DNA of 64,000 nucleotides from Viscum album. Lineage: Eukaryota; Streptophyta; Magnoliopsida; Santalales; Viscaceae. Positions 1-12,846 of the stretch are shown piece by piece. Numbering within the stretch: position 1 is the first letter of the stretch; every line of letters starts with the position of its first letter. The notes beneath the pieces were generated by a model, which was given only the letters and a program-made list of their open reading frames with translations, did no database searches and had not been told where the DNA came from. Both the position numbers and the translations under genes were made by a program. The stretch lies in NCBI GenBank assembly GCA_963277665.1, contig OY728143.1, positions 236,211,591 to 236,275,590 of the forward strand, given 5' to 3'.

Positions 1-290
1 TCAGGTAGGGTCCTTGGAAGGAGTTCATAGTATCTATTTCAATTTACTTGAACTTTCTAGATAGCCCTGTATATGGGACCTCTTTTCTTAATGTACACAA
101 TCTTTTTACTATAAGTCTTAGTTGGGTTTTTATCTTGCTCTATGCTTGGTTGCGTGTGTTTAGAGGTTATAAAGGCAATTATTTCAGTGTTTTTGGGAAT
201 AAACCTTTCGGTGCTAGTCGCCATCCCTTGGCCTATAGAAGGCAGCCTTGGGGTAGTGATGACACGGGCCCCGGGGGACGGGCCGTGACA
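1..290. mobile_element. LTR terminus of a retrotransposon running off the left edge
   Basis: A GC-rich block at about 258-290 stands out from AT-rich surroundings. It ends in GGGCCGTGACA, the form of many plant gypsy LTR ends (read from the other strand it starts TGTCACGGCCC). The block is close to an inverted repeat of itself. After 290 the sequence turns abruptly AT-rich. I infer that one LTR lies at 1-290 and continues outside the window. No partner LTR or target duplication is visible here, so orientation and family are not settled. Short open frames across 48-320 on both strands are incidental. Confidence 0.4.
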
Positions 291-3200
291 AATGTACATA
301 TAATTATTTATTCAATTTAAAATTCTTAAATGGAACTAATAAAAATATCTAATCATGTATCCACTGTCTCAGGTTCATATGAGGTTAATTAGTGGTTAGG
401 AACCCCAAAACTCAAAAATACACTAGGCCACCTAGTTTTTCTGCAACTCTCTGACCTAGGGAATATAACCTTGTGTCCAGTTAGAGAAAATAGAGAGAGC
501 CATTCAGCATATATTTTTCATGGTTAAAAATACCATACACCTAACAATGTGTTTTTTCCCGCGTATTATTGAATTGATCATGGTGTGTGAAATGTACTCC
601 CAAATTGTTTAGCAAAAACATACAACATGATATTTTAGGTGAAAATACATTTTTGTTCCACTTAATCCTTTTGTCTTATTTCCCTAAAACAACATTTTAT
701 AGCTACAAAAACACTTATTAAACTATCCTTTTAAATCAATAACACATGAAACTAATAATTTATATACCTTTCTATTTCTATGCACATTCATCAATCCATA
801 GGAAAATTAAAATAGTCTTGGTAATATCTCATAGTCTCTCAACTATTACCAATGATTATCTTTCCATTAATTTCATTATATAGGCATAGAATGATTTTCC
901 CAATTTTTAGGGAATTGGATTGTTTCTCTTATCTCTCCTAAACTACATCCAATCTAATACTCATTTTACATGAGGAGTAATCTATATCCTTGATCTAGTC
1001 AGACATGTCATATTTCTTTTGAGAGTCATCATTTCATAATGATTTCACTAATCCACACTCTTGATCATTCCATGTGTCTCCTCTATAATGAATTCATCAT
1101 ATAAAACTATCCATTTCATCTTAATATATCCCTATTTATCCATTTTTAGTTTTTAAATGGTTTTATACACATTTTATGGTCACCCCATGGATTTTCCGAG
1201 CGGATATGGCCATTTTTTATAATTATAGTAAAGTGTGTCAATTTCATAGGTCTTTGAAATGTATTAGGATTATTTAATAACATTATTTACCCTGGATATA
1301 TGGTAGCTTAATTTCCCTCAATTTTCTTTTTATGCATTTGACCAACCAATGTGTGGAATTTCCCTTGTAGGCAATTCCCTTTGATGACCATGCTATCTTC
1401 TCTAAGACCTTAGAGCTTGATAAATTGTATTGCATCATTTTTAGTAAATTCAATGAATTGGTTTTGTGGAATGGATTATATTGGTTGGATTGAGAATGAT
1501 GGTGGAATCATATAAGTGAATTGACAATGACACATTCCAATAGGCACTGCCTCTATGAAAATGACTTTTTCATGTTTTGGTAAATTTAATGGGATGATTT
1601 AAAGGAATTTCATAATTCTTTATAAGGTTCCATTATTAACATGAAACAATTGGTTTTAAATAGAATGAACCCAAAATATAGTAATCACTAGTCTTTGTTT
1701 AGACTTCATAAAATTCCTCATATGAATTATAATGAATTTAATGGAAACAAAACAAGTCTTATGGATTATATGACAGTTATTAACTCATGTGTTTTGTTAT
1801 GTAATAGAATATTACATATGTATATATAATGGTTTGGTAACATGTCACATGAGACGTATGGACTCTTGTGGAACTTTTTAATTATGAATACTAATTTATG
1901 GGGGCTGTGAAACGATGGTTATGGATGAGCTGAGAGTAGAATTATCACAGTCCCTTACTTTAGTTGTTGATTATGGAATTTTAGACTTGTGATTCTATAT
2001 AGATGATTGGTTGAGAAACATGTTTCATGATTTTAGTGTTTCTGAGGAGCTTCATTCTCCATCTTGATTATTTTATCATAACGTATTTGAATGTATTAGT
2101 ATATAGGGAATGTACATTATTAAATCAGATTATAGGATCATTAGACTGGTAAAGGATTCCTGGGTTATGCCTTGCTCCATTTAGACATAGGATTCCAGGT
2201 GTATTTCCACTTAAAACCGCAAGTATTATGTTCATATACTTGATTTTAATATACAATTAAACTATATTTATTTTTAGTACTATACATATAATTACATGAT
2301 AAGACACAAATTCATGTAATAATATGAATTAGGTAGACCCACCATTATTCCTATAGGAATATGTGATTGCTAGTAATTTAATTATATTTTTCATTATTAT
2401 TATTCTAATACTAGTGCACAATATAGTTATAAAAGCAACTCAGATTACACATAGACACTATTTGTGGTGGCCTACTGAGATTTTTATATCACACCACACT
2501 CAGTATTCCACTAGTTCATAATAATATTATCTTACAATAGGTATTCATAGGTTAAAGTTATAGTTTGTTGGTTATTGATATGAAATTTCATAGATGAAGT
2601 TCATGAGTAAAGGATCGTGCTTTGGGTCGGTATTCATGGTTTTCTTTTTATTCTTTTGTTCTTTTTCTCTTTTGTATATCATTATTTTATTTTCCTATTA
2701 CATTTTTGTATTACAAAATTCTATAAATCAATATATTAAGTAAATTATTTTTTGGATTTTTATTGTACTGTCAGTTTTTATATTTATTTATTCTTCAGAA
2801 ACTGAGTATCCATTCGATATATTTATACATGTTATTTAAAATAATTTATATTTGATGGTTATTTCCTTTTTTTCATTGTAATAAGAAGGTATAATAACCC
2901 CAATGTACCACATATACAACCTCGTTATTAGATTGTATCCTCTAGAATAATAAGATTCATGCTTGAGGCTATATTAACCACTAGCGTAGGGAATTGGTTA
3001 TGTTGATACAAGGACATGACGTAATAATGAATAATAATATGATGTGTATTAAAAAACACACATCATCACATTAATTTATTTAAAAATGAAAGCAAACAAG
3101 ATGGGGTCATGGGGAAGGAAAAAATGTATGTCGGAGGAATCCCCTCTCGCAATGTTAATAACCTCATGTTTAAGTTGATTTATATTGAAAAATCACAAGG

Positions 3201-3614
3201 TACCTGAGCCATAAAATTTTGATTTTAATAAATGAACCAAAAAACATTCATTCATTTTCTCTAAGATAATAAATTTAAAAAAATAAATAAAACTATAAAT
3301 CGTTCCAAATATAATGAGCACAACCCATGAAAACTCACCATCATTCCAAGAGACTGTATCTCCACTTTAAAAAAATAAAATCCAATTATGGGACCTATAA
3401 AATATATAGATATATATATATACAAGGGATAGAATAACATGTTAAAACAATAGGTTCGTATCCAAAACAACACACTAAAATGATTCAAAATGATTCTAGT
3501 TTTCAAGTGAATAAATATAGATACCTTGTTATCAATATTTTTAAAATAAAAAACCAATTTTATATCATCTTCATGGATTTACATTAATTTATTCTATATA
3601 TTTTTAATATATCA

Positions 3615-3650
3615 TATTAATATATATATATAAATATATATATATGTGTG
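3615..3650. repeat. AT dinucleotide microsatellite
   Basis: A run of alternating A and T, with a few interruptions, ends in TGTGTG. A shorter TA run is present at 3402-3424. These are simple low-complexity repeats. Confidence 0.8.
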
Positions 3651-5793
3651 GGATTATCGATAACCCACTACCAAGGTCCCAAAAAACCAGTCACACAAAA
3701 ACCCACTAACAAACATGTTGGTTCTCCAATGTCATATATTTTATCCTTCTAATAAATGAATTAGAGTCATCAACAACACATCTTTAATATCATGAGTCCT
3801 ATCATATCTACATCATCATCACCAACTATTTAAACCTTGTGTATCTTTTCATCATATCTTACAAATAGGTTGTACGTCTGATGGACATAAGGACTTCCAC
3901 AACCCACTCTATACCACAATCATGAATAGAACATGAAATATTACCATTAAAATATATTAAGAATTTAAATCTATATTATAGGTTTTTGGTATAACATCGA
4001 TCCCCCATAACCACCATATACATGTACAATTTACCATGACCCATCATATCTCATATGAACAAAATCCCATAATAGTTTAAACAAATTCCAACATTACTCT
4101 ACATACATAATCATAGAATAAGAGATATTAGTTTAGGTGTTGTCTAAAAAAATATGATTCATTCAAAATCTAGTAGAAATGAAACACTAAGAACCAAAAT
4201 ATACTCTAGGAATCATTTACTCTAACCAAATATGGTGGTTGATCATATGAAATCCTATAAAATAAGGATATAGATATAACACAACCACACCCGAGAAAAA
4301 TAAAACCCCCCTAATCTAGTAATATATATTATAAAACATGAAATAAAATAATCCATATATTGAAAAATTATCTAAACCCTCTTACAAAAATTAATCAATG
4401 GGTACACATTAAAATATGACAATACTTTATCTATTACCATCCCTTTTATTAAGACATCAAAAATTCCTTTTAATCCATTCCAAAATTCTTCTTATAAAAA
4501 TTCTTTTCTAATTTAAATATCCTTGAAAATTTCTACATAAATCATACAATAGAATTTATTAAAATACATCATGCATTCCATTTAATATATTTTTTATATT
4601 ATAAACTACCACTGTAGTGGGGTCATTTATTAAGACTTTTTTACACCATAGTCTGAGGTATTGTATTACAGAAAAGATATATCTAATAAGGTAAATATAA
4701 CTAAAAGTAATTTGAATGTTCATAGAAGGGGAAATTGTAAAAATAATTACAAATTTTAAAATAAAAACTAATTCCCAACTCTAAGTCAGTGAAAATCATT
4801 ATAGTTCTAACTCAACACATTTCAACAATCTACACAATCCAATCCATGAGTAAATGAAACAAATTCATATTACATTCACTAAAACATAATTATCATATTC
4901 TAAATTAAAATACCGGGGTATTGATGATATTCATTATAATAATATCCATACTTATATTAATTTTTTAGTGAAAATAATCTTAATTAATAATCCATATTAA
5001 AAAGTAATTTTTATTATAATAAATAAAACAATTTAAAATAAATTCATACCTTGGTTGTTAATAAAAAAATACATATTACATTTCCTAGAATGGAATGTAA
5101 TTTAATTAATGTGTAACATGTTGTTGAATCATATTTAAAAATAAATAATATTAATCAAGTGGTAGTTATTAATACTCTACGATCATGTTTCACTAATTTT
5201 ATAAATATTTATATAAAATTATCATTTCATTTTATTAATGATTTTTAATTTTATATTCTACACTTAATGTAGACATGTATGGAATGAAGAGAAAGTTAAC
5301 AATAATTTAGTGAATAATAATCAATGTAATATAAAAATTTCGTCACCATATAATAATAATATTTCAAAAATGATTCACCTAAATTCACAATTTACATCAT
5401 GAATTACAAAATAAACATCTTATTTTGGTTAATTTCAACCATTTAAAATCATGGATATTAACACATGGTTCCCCACATTTACAAATTGTAATATTGTTAG
5501 GTTTGAGATCATATTGTATGATTTTAATATTAATCGATGGTGATTACAAGGTTCGCATGCCCTATAACAAATCATATAGGGGAGAAAATGAAAGAGAAGA
5601 GTTAACACATATTAATCATCAAATGGTCGGTTGTATCCCATTCCTAGACTCATTTAATGAAAATCAGAATTCTATCCTATTACCTCAATCAATATAATGT
5701 TGATAATATAACATGAAATGAAATTGGAGGGTGAGAATAATATAGTACCTATATATTAACATTAATCATACACACACAATAGGATTTAGAAAC

Positions 5794-5815
5794 ACATTAA
5801 CATTAATGTTAATGT
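5794..5815. repeat. perfect 22-bp palindrome
   Basis: ACATTAACATT is followed directly by its exact reverse complement AATGTTAATGT. With AT-rich composition this could arise by chance. No function is suggested. Confidence 0.75.
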
Positions 5816-8119
5816 CATGATTTTCAAATTTATCATTAAAAAAATGAATAATATACTACCTTCATTAATTTTACAATATTATTACATATTTTTCATCAAT
5901 ATATATACATTCCAATTTTCCTATACATGTGTAAATATTTATTTCTTCATTGTGTTGTTTATTTTTTATAATATATATTCAATAAAAATTTACTATATAA
6001 TTCATTCCATTATATATTCATGACATTAATTTAGGTATAAAATAATTTTTTTCTTTATAATTCCCATTTTAACATTAAAATTTTCTTGTATCAATTATGA
6101 TTATGATAGAAACTGATATTTGTGCTTGGTGATACCTATAAGTATAAATTTGTTCTATGTAATAGTGTCTTGGTTTTACTATTATAATTTATATAGATAT
6201 TTTTGGGTTCATACTCTTAATATTATATTATAAAATTCATAAAAATGCACCTCACATAATAGTCTCTTTGTATCACTATTATGTAACAAGAACGTAGAAG
6301 GATTTTGTAAGACCCATCCTCAGATACCCTTATATTTAACATGATGAGTATATTGGTAACATAGTTTACCATTACAAAATGTAGTTAGAAAACTTTTAAT
6401 AAAATATTTAAAATTAAAAATTTCCATTATGTTGGTGAAGTAAAATATTGTAGACCATGACATTGGTTGGTATTTATTTTGTGCAAAAGATGAAATTTTT
6501 TATCTACTGTTATGGAGGGAAAAATAACATTCCAAAAAATATGTTACACCATAGAATAGTGAGTATATCCTAATGCCAAAAATTGTATTAAGTTTAAAAA
6601 TATACCTTCAATATATATATATAAATATTCAAAAATTAACAATGAGAAGTATCAATGAAATGTAACAACATTGTTAAAAAATATAATACTTTTTTAAAAA
6701 AGTTACAAACGTAATAAAAATTCCCCAAAAACAAAATGGGAATAGAATGAAAAGAATAGATTAGAAAAAACCTTGTTATAAATGTTATAACTCTAAATTA
6801 ATCCCCCCATGTGAATCAAAAACCATATTAGGTATGGAGGGATTTAAAATGAATGATATTCTAACCCATGTGAAAAAATTAAATGACACCACTATTATAA
6901 AATTATATTCATCACAAAAATATAAATATATATTCAATAAAACATCTCCCATTATAAATAATTTATTATTTCAATAATGGATAAAGTATTTAGATAATAG
7001 TATAACCTAATAATTAAATCAAAATAATATTTTCACATTTGTATGGACCTTGACCCTAGTTTCCTTGAGACAGTGTCTTACATAATTACATAGTTATGAT
7101 AAAGAAGGATGTTCTATCCCAAATGACTAAATAGTTCTGTATTATTGGAATTATAGAAAAATAATATTAATTACCTTATAACAAGAAAGGAAAAAAAGAA
7201 CATGAGACTCTATTGGAATCATTGATAAACACCTACATTATCCCTACAAGTCATTCATATCATACATCATTGCATCCCTATGAATCATTGGAATGGGGTG
7301 AGCGAATATTCTCAATAATGGTGTGAAATTAAGTGGAACCTAATATACATAATATGTAATTGTGAATAACTAAAACCACATTCCATTAAAATATGCTCTT
7401 CTTCACAATATTGAATGAATAAAAGATTTGGAAAATATTCTATATAAATAAATACTTGAAAGATAACATTATATATTATACTATTTTAATAATCACATGG
7501 AATGTGAATTAATAATATCATAAAAATGGAATTCATAATTCCAAACATCATAAACAAACCATTAAGGCGTTGGCTAAGAATTCTACCAAAATGGGTTAGG
7601 CCTCAAACAATAACTAGTCTAGTTTGCCTCATTGGACATGCTGATCCGTCAAGGGGGCTATAGAGGAACCACCCATCACATAATAATTAAAATTCATTCC
7701 TTTTATGAATTTTGTGAAACATAAATCGAATATACATATAAAATGTATATAACATTCCCCAACTATTAAAAATAATAACTAACCATTAAGATTAATATGA
7801 CGAATGTTATCACGGTATGATATCGAAAGTAAAACTAATCATAACCCATTTAACAAAATATATTAGATGATATCCTGGAAGATAAATCCAAATCATTAAT
7901 ATGATTAAACAAATGTTTTTGAAATTTATAACAATTAATCAAAAAAGTCATCGAACAATTCTTGAGATAAATATGGTGTTTTCATTGTAACGAATATTTA
8001 TTTTAGAATAATTATTATTATTTTTCATTTCATCTGATTGTAAATATTTATATCCAATAAAAAATTATAAGAACAATTAAAATATATTTTAATCACAAAA
8101 TAAATCCATCTTATGTTAT

Positions 8120-8146
8120 AATAGGTCAAATATTTTTTGACCTATT
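8120..8146. repeat. 11-bp-stem hairpin inside the LTR
   Basis: AATAGGTCAAA and its exact reverse complement are separated by five bases. The matching place in the partner LTR (about 13,830) does not keep the stem, so it is probably chance. Confidence 0.6.
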
Positions 8147-9491
8147 GAAATCAGCCACTTATGTGAGGTTAAAGAAGAAATATAAGAGTCTATAGAGAAT
8201 AAAAAACACTACATGATTATTTAAAACACGAAATGAACTAAGATAATAGTCCATGATTATATTAATTATTTTATGAAAAATCAATTTGATTAAAAAAATT
8301 TGGGTCTACACATGAAAATGGGTAAGAATGTGGGTTGTTCCCTTAAATCAGGTTAGTGTAATTGGAAGAGTTGATAATAGGACCTTATAAAACGTTCATT
8401 CTACCATAAAATAAAAATTTATATATCTATATATATTATTTTTGACCATATAACCATAATTTTGATTAATTTTATTAAAATTATTAAGAATTAAAATGTG
8501 GTCATGTGAGATATAGTGTAACATGAAAGAAAAATATATGTTTCGAGATGAAACACTTATCTTGTATCTCAATACATTCCGTAGATTTATATAATGCAGT
8601 GTATTAGGAAATTATATTCATTAATTAGTTATTTCATTACATATTCAACATTTATATGAATAATTATAATTTCATTAGGTTCATTTATGGACTTTTTATT
8701 GAGTTATAATATTCAATTTCATCGTTTAGAAGTGATACTTTCCTGGGATTTAATGTTTTGTTCACATGTGTACATATATGAATGATCATGTAAAATAATA
8801 ATAGTGATATATAATTGAAATTAAAAATTATAAATAAACAAGATGAATATTAATTGGTTATATTAGTACTTTTGTAATTTGTGGTGATGATAAATCATTT
8901 GAAAATACATTAGTAAAAATCATTAATATTATTTTGGTGGATTCTCGATCATCATAGATTAGTTTTTTGTAATTATAATAATTTATATTTAGTGCATCTA
9001 TAATATTAAATATGTTATAATACATATTTTAAAATATTTTTTACCCCAAAAAAATATTTTATGATCATCCTTGAAGGCATAAATATAATTCAAAACTAAT
9101 CATTCTTGAATATGATAAATCTATACATCAATGATGATGTTTTTATTTTTATAATAAATAGAATATGAAAGAGAAATGATGTTTGATTATACCCTAAAAA
9201 TAATAAAATTAACACATATATAATATACTAGATATGTCATTTAACAATGGGATTAGGAGGTAAGGATACAGTAAGAAAATATTAGAATGTGAAATGAAAT
9301 TAAAAGAAAAAGAAATATTTTTTCCCTCTCCATTTACTCATACTTGAGAAAACCCTTAGAGAAAAAGTTTCGGTCATTTTATGAGAGGATGGTCTCCTGG
9401 ATATGAGGTAGGGGTCGGTAAGATTATTTTAATGAAATTGGTTAAAGATCAATGATTGAATTGTGTGAGTTGAGTGAGTGGTGAGTTGAGG

Positions 9492-9499
9492 TTTTTATA
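9492..9499 (-). promoter_or_regulatory. TATA-like box in the 3' LTR
   Basis: The minus strand reads CTATAAAAAC. It follows a region where other plant LTRs in this window carry their TATA box. The partner LTR has only a degraded match near 24,230. Confidence 0.35.
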
Positions 9500-10822
9500 G
9501 TGTACGAGATAGGTGTTTTGTAAATATTTTATTCATTTGTTTATTATTTTCAATCAAGAAAGAAATAATGGTGATTAAATGAATAAATACGTTAAATAGA
9601 GAAGGATTGTTCCATGTTATGATTCTTACATTAGAAATGAGTTGAGGAATATTGTATAAAAATTATAGTGTAATTATGTCATTAATTACCATATTATACT
9701 ATTGACTAAATATTCACATTTTTTAGAAAAATAAAAAATATCGATGGAATTTTTTTATGAATATAATTAAATAATGGAATCAATTTCATTTAAACAATTT
9801 TCTAAATTTTAGAAATTTTGTTTTTAATTAGGATGATCATTTATTTTAAAATACCATTACTAAATTTATAAAATATTTTATAACACATAGAAATATCAAT
9901 TAAGGTGTCGTAAAATTATCATCTAGTCATAAGAAAACAGAATCATATTTTATGATTCTATTTCATTTAGAAAATATTAAAAATTATTATATTAATTATA
10001 CATTTGTAAACAAAAATTTATGATTCCAAAAATTTACAATATTTAAGTTATTTTTTAAACTTTTATTCCCTAATTCAATGATATAAATTTACAATATTGT
10101 TATATATAAGATAACCAGATTTATTTTATAATTTAATTAGTAGTTTTACTATTCAAGTAATTAATATACTATTAATATAATGAAAATGAAAATTTTTATA
10201 AAAACATGAAATTTAGATATACATAGAAGAATAAAAATATTCAGAGAAATAACATAATATCAACCAAATGTAGTTTTGAAATTCATATTTCAGAAATGAA
10301 ATTAATTTTATTCAACATGATATATAAATGTTTCATAATTTATTTTTAAAAGATTTGAATCTTTAAAATGTGTCAAAATCTACATCTTGAAAATAAAATA
10401 AGTATTTTTTTTGAGTGAAATTTGATTTATTCATATCCTAGGTCTCACAAAATATATTGATTGTATATATAATACATAAATTTCAATGAGAAATTTTTAT
10501 ATTAGTGTTTCATTCAATATAATAATTTAAAACTTCATTGTGGGAAAAATACTCTTTATAACAATACATCAATTATTTTTAATTGAATTTCATTTCTAAT
10601 TAATTGGTAACCAATCAATTAATTATAAAAACAAATATAAACTATATAATCATTATTTACATAAACACATTAACCCCCTTCCATTCTATTGTTTTGGTTG
10701 TATCATTAATAATTAAATAATAATATTTAAAAATTTCATTAAGATCAGTGTTATCTATAACATTCACAATTGATAGAAATAAATTTCAAAAGTGATATAT
10801 AATAAAATCACAGGGTTATATA

Positions 10823-10833
10823 TTTTTTCCTCC
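10823..10833 (-). other. Polypurine tract of the gag-only element
   Basis: The minus strand reads GGAGGAAAAAA immediately before the 3' LTR start TATAACCC. Its place next to the LTR gives the element its strand. Confidence 0.6.
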
Positions 10834-10898
10834 ATCAATAAAATGTGCACTTTCATTTAGATAATTTACTTCTAAAATAAAAGTATGATAGTTATAAA

Positions 10899-10925
10899 TT
10901 CTAATGTGGGAAACCCACATTAGAA
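10899..10925. repeat. perfect 12-bp-stem hairpin near the polypurine tract
   Basis: TTCTAATGTGGG, then AAA, then the exact reverse complement CCCACATTAGAA. It sits about 66 bp inside the element from the polypurine tract. A GC-containing perfect stem is unusual in DNA this decayed. Confidence 0.8.
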
Positions 10926-11891
10926 GCAGTGTTAATAAAATACCTCCTTTAGAAGATGGAATTGGTAATGAAATTCTCACAACCGAACATGGATTTCAGG
11001 TAGGAAATCATTATAGTAAAGTGATAATATAGAAATGGAAGGGGAATTAACTATCATGTTATGATGGATATGAAATAAATAGTATCATTATAAATTTAAC
11101 CATCATTAAACCATAAATATTTGATTGGTTTAATGACCATTGATTTTATTGAAATAAAAGTAAATATATAATGTTTTTCATCAGTACACTTTTTCAATGA
11201 GTTGATGAACTCATTTAGTATTAAAATATTTAAATAAAAAAATAGAAATTTTTGAGAAAGTTTAAATTTATAATCATAATCACATGATTTGATTATGCTT
11301 ATATAAATTTTCAATTCATCCGTTACACCATGAAATGAATGTTCGTGAAGAATTTTTCAAACCTAAAGGACTTTTAACGAACCGTATGGTCCTTAAGTCA
11401 ATAATTAACATTAAATGTTTACTAAAACCACAAATATTCTCACATGATATCAATTAAAACAAATTTACAATGTTTAAATAGATCCATTACAAAATTAGTT
11501 ACTCTTAATACTCATATTAAACATGACTGACCACATTCAATGAAAACAAATTTAGAAATAACGTCACTTAATTTTAAAAATAAACTTACCATGATATTTT
11601 GACAATAATGTAGCTCTTAATCCAACATAACAAATATATGAATAATTTTACCACATTAAAATCTTACTGAAAATATGTATGCCTTTAAATATGTAATGAA
11701 GAAGTACTTATGTACAATCTTTATATATCTCAAGATTCTTATAACCAAGGAATTATTATTAAAATACTGAAAAAACATAATTATTTAATCTAATAAAAAA
11801 ATATTAATAATTATTATTTTTCTAGGAAAAATCTATAATCCTGACCATGATCCATTATCTTCTTTTAGGTTATACTCCTTGGATTCTTGAT

Positions 11892-11933
11892 ACATTGATT
11901 TCTGTAGGGTCCCACCTCCTTACAGTTGAAGAA
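11892..11933 (-). pseudogene. gag: gag zinc-knuckle remnant of the gag-only element
   Basis: Reading the minus strand gives F-F-N-C-K-E-V-G-P-Y-R-N-Q-C, which fits the CX2CX4HX4C knuckle of plant gypsy Gag with two losses: the first Cys is Phe, and the His is Pro. The spacing and the K-E-V-G and Y-R-N-Q residues match the family. It lies about 0.9 kb downstream of the 5' LTR, the right place for the Gag C-terminus. The upstream gag body (11934-12827) is too broken to align by eye. Confidence 0.55.
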
Positions 11934-12827
11934 CTAAATATTGGAAAATTCATTCATTTCTTAACAATAATGATCATCATATCATTTTTCATTCACAATT
12001 GAAGAAAATTCCTTTTTCCTCTTAATAATATACTACGGTGTTTCCTTCTATAATTCTCACATATAAGAAAATACTTCTTTAACTACATCCCATTATCTAT
12101 ATTTTTTCAATCATGACTCTTCCTCTCTATCATACCTTTTATACCAAAATACATGGGTAATTATTTCACTATAGTGTAACAATATGATTTTATTTCATTA
12201 TATTATCATATTATGTGGTAAACTATGTCCATTTGAAATATTTCCATACATCCATTGAAGAAACAAACATTCATACTCATTAGATTCTATATATTTATGT
12301 GGTTCCTAGTCCTTCCACTAGGCGCCATTTCTAAACCATTGAAATCACTAGATTGGATAATATAATTGTGAAAAAAAAAATTAAAATCCCAAAACATGTG
12401 AAATACATAACATATATGGAAAATATTTATGTGTAACTAATCCCATAATTGATAAACAAGGTTTGATGGTGGAAATATTTACTATTAAATTATTAATAAT
12501 GTTGTGTAAATAAAATGTAAATTATCCTAAGCATGTTTTCCAGGAGTGTCAAACTACATGTGTAGTAAGTATTTGTTCCTTGTTCCATGTTAGGTCTATC
12601 CAAGACTTACACACATTTAGGGAGTTGTCACCCTTAGGTAAACATTTTCCATAACAAAATCTACTTATAGTATTCATATGTGGATTTATTTCTAAGAAGA
12701 AAAACATAATCTATAACATACTAAAATTCATGTATTTCATTCTAATATTATCCTCAATATATATCTTTGGTTTATTCTCCCAAATCTATAATTTTTTAAT
12801 CTAGTATGCATGATTTTTACTAAACAT

Positions 12828-12840
12828 CCTCTGTTAAAAA
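12828..12840 (-). other. possible primer binding site, degraded
   Basis: Just inside the 5' LTR the minus strand reads TTTTTAACAGAGG. It shares 8 of 12 positions with the tRNA-iMet primer site TGGTATCAGAGC and lies six bases from the LTR end. It is weak alone; position is the main support. Confidence 0.35.
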
Positions 12841-12846
12841 CAGTAA

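Larger units (their letters stand above)
291..7043. other. AT-rich non-coding stretch, no recognisable element
   Basis: I see no gene, LTR pair or recognisable pol or gag peptide in this 6.7 kb. Stops are dense in all frames. The longest open frame (5425-5697, plus, 90 codons) has no family resemblance and is probably chance. The segment around 2440-2700 has the feel of an old gypsy LTR in plus orientation, but I could not align it to any other part of the window. It is most likely very old transposon DNA. Confidence 0.5.
7044..10820 (-). repeat. 3' LTR of the gag-only element
   Basis: This is the unbroken LTR copy. In plus orientation it starts TGGACCTTGACCC and ends CAGGGTTATA; the paired copy starts TGACCTCGACCCC and ends GGGGTGTTACA. 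The terminal TG/CA has decayed at the right end. It is useful as the empty-site reference for the copia inserted in the partner LTR: the segment around 8990-9030 aligns without a gap to the partner once the copia and one 5-bp duplication are removed. Confidence 0.75.
10821..12846 (-). other. Internal region of the gag-only element
   Basis: Only 2,026 bp separate the LTRs, against 4.6-9 kb in the other elements here. I find one recognisable coding trace, the zinc knuckle at 11892-11933. Between the knuckle and the polypurine tract (about 1.05 kb) there is no protease, RT or integrase motif in any frame that I could read. Open frames at 11096-11314 and 12737-13015 have no family resemblance. 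Confidence 0.6.

Noticed and set aside
48..320. Open frames of 80-90 codons on both strands
   Set aside because: They arise from a GC-rich LTR end, overlap each other and have no family resemblance.
5425..5697. 90-codon open frame on the plus strand
   Set aside because: No recognisable domain, no ATG context or neighbour support, and surrounded by non-coding DNA. Probably chance.
8120..8146. 11-bp hairpin as a regulatory structure
   Set aside because: Not kept in the partner LTR; AT-rich and likely chance.
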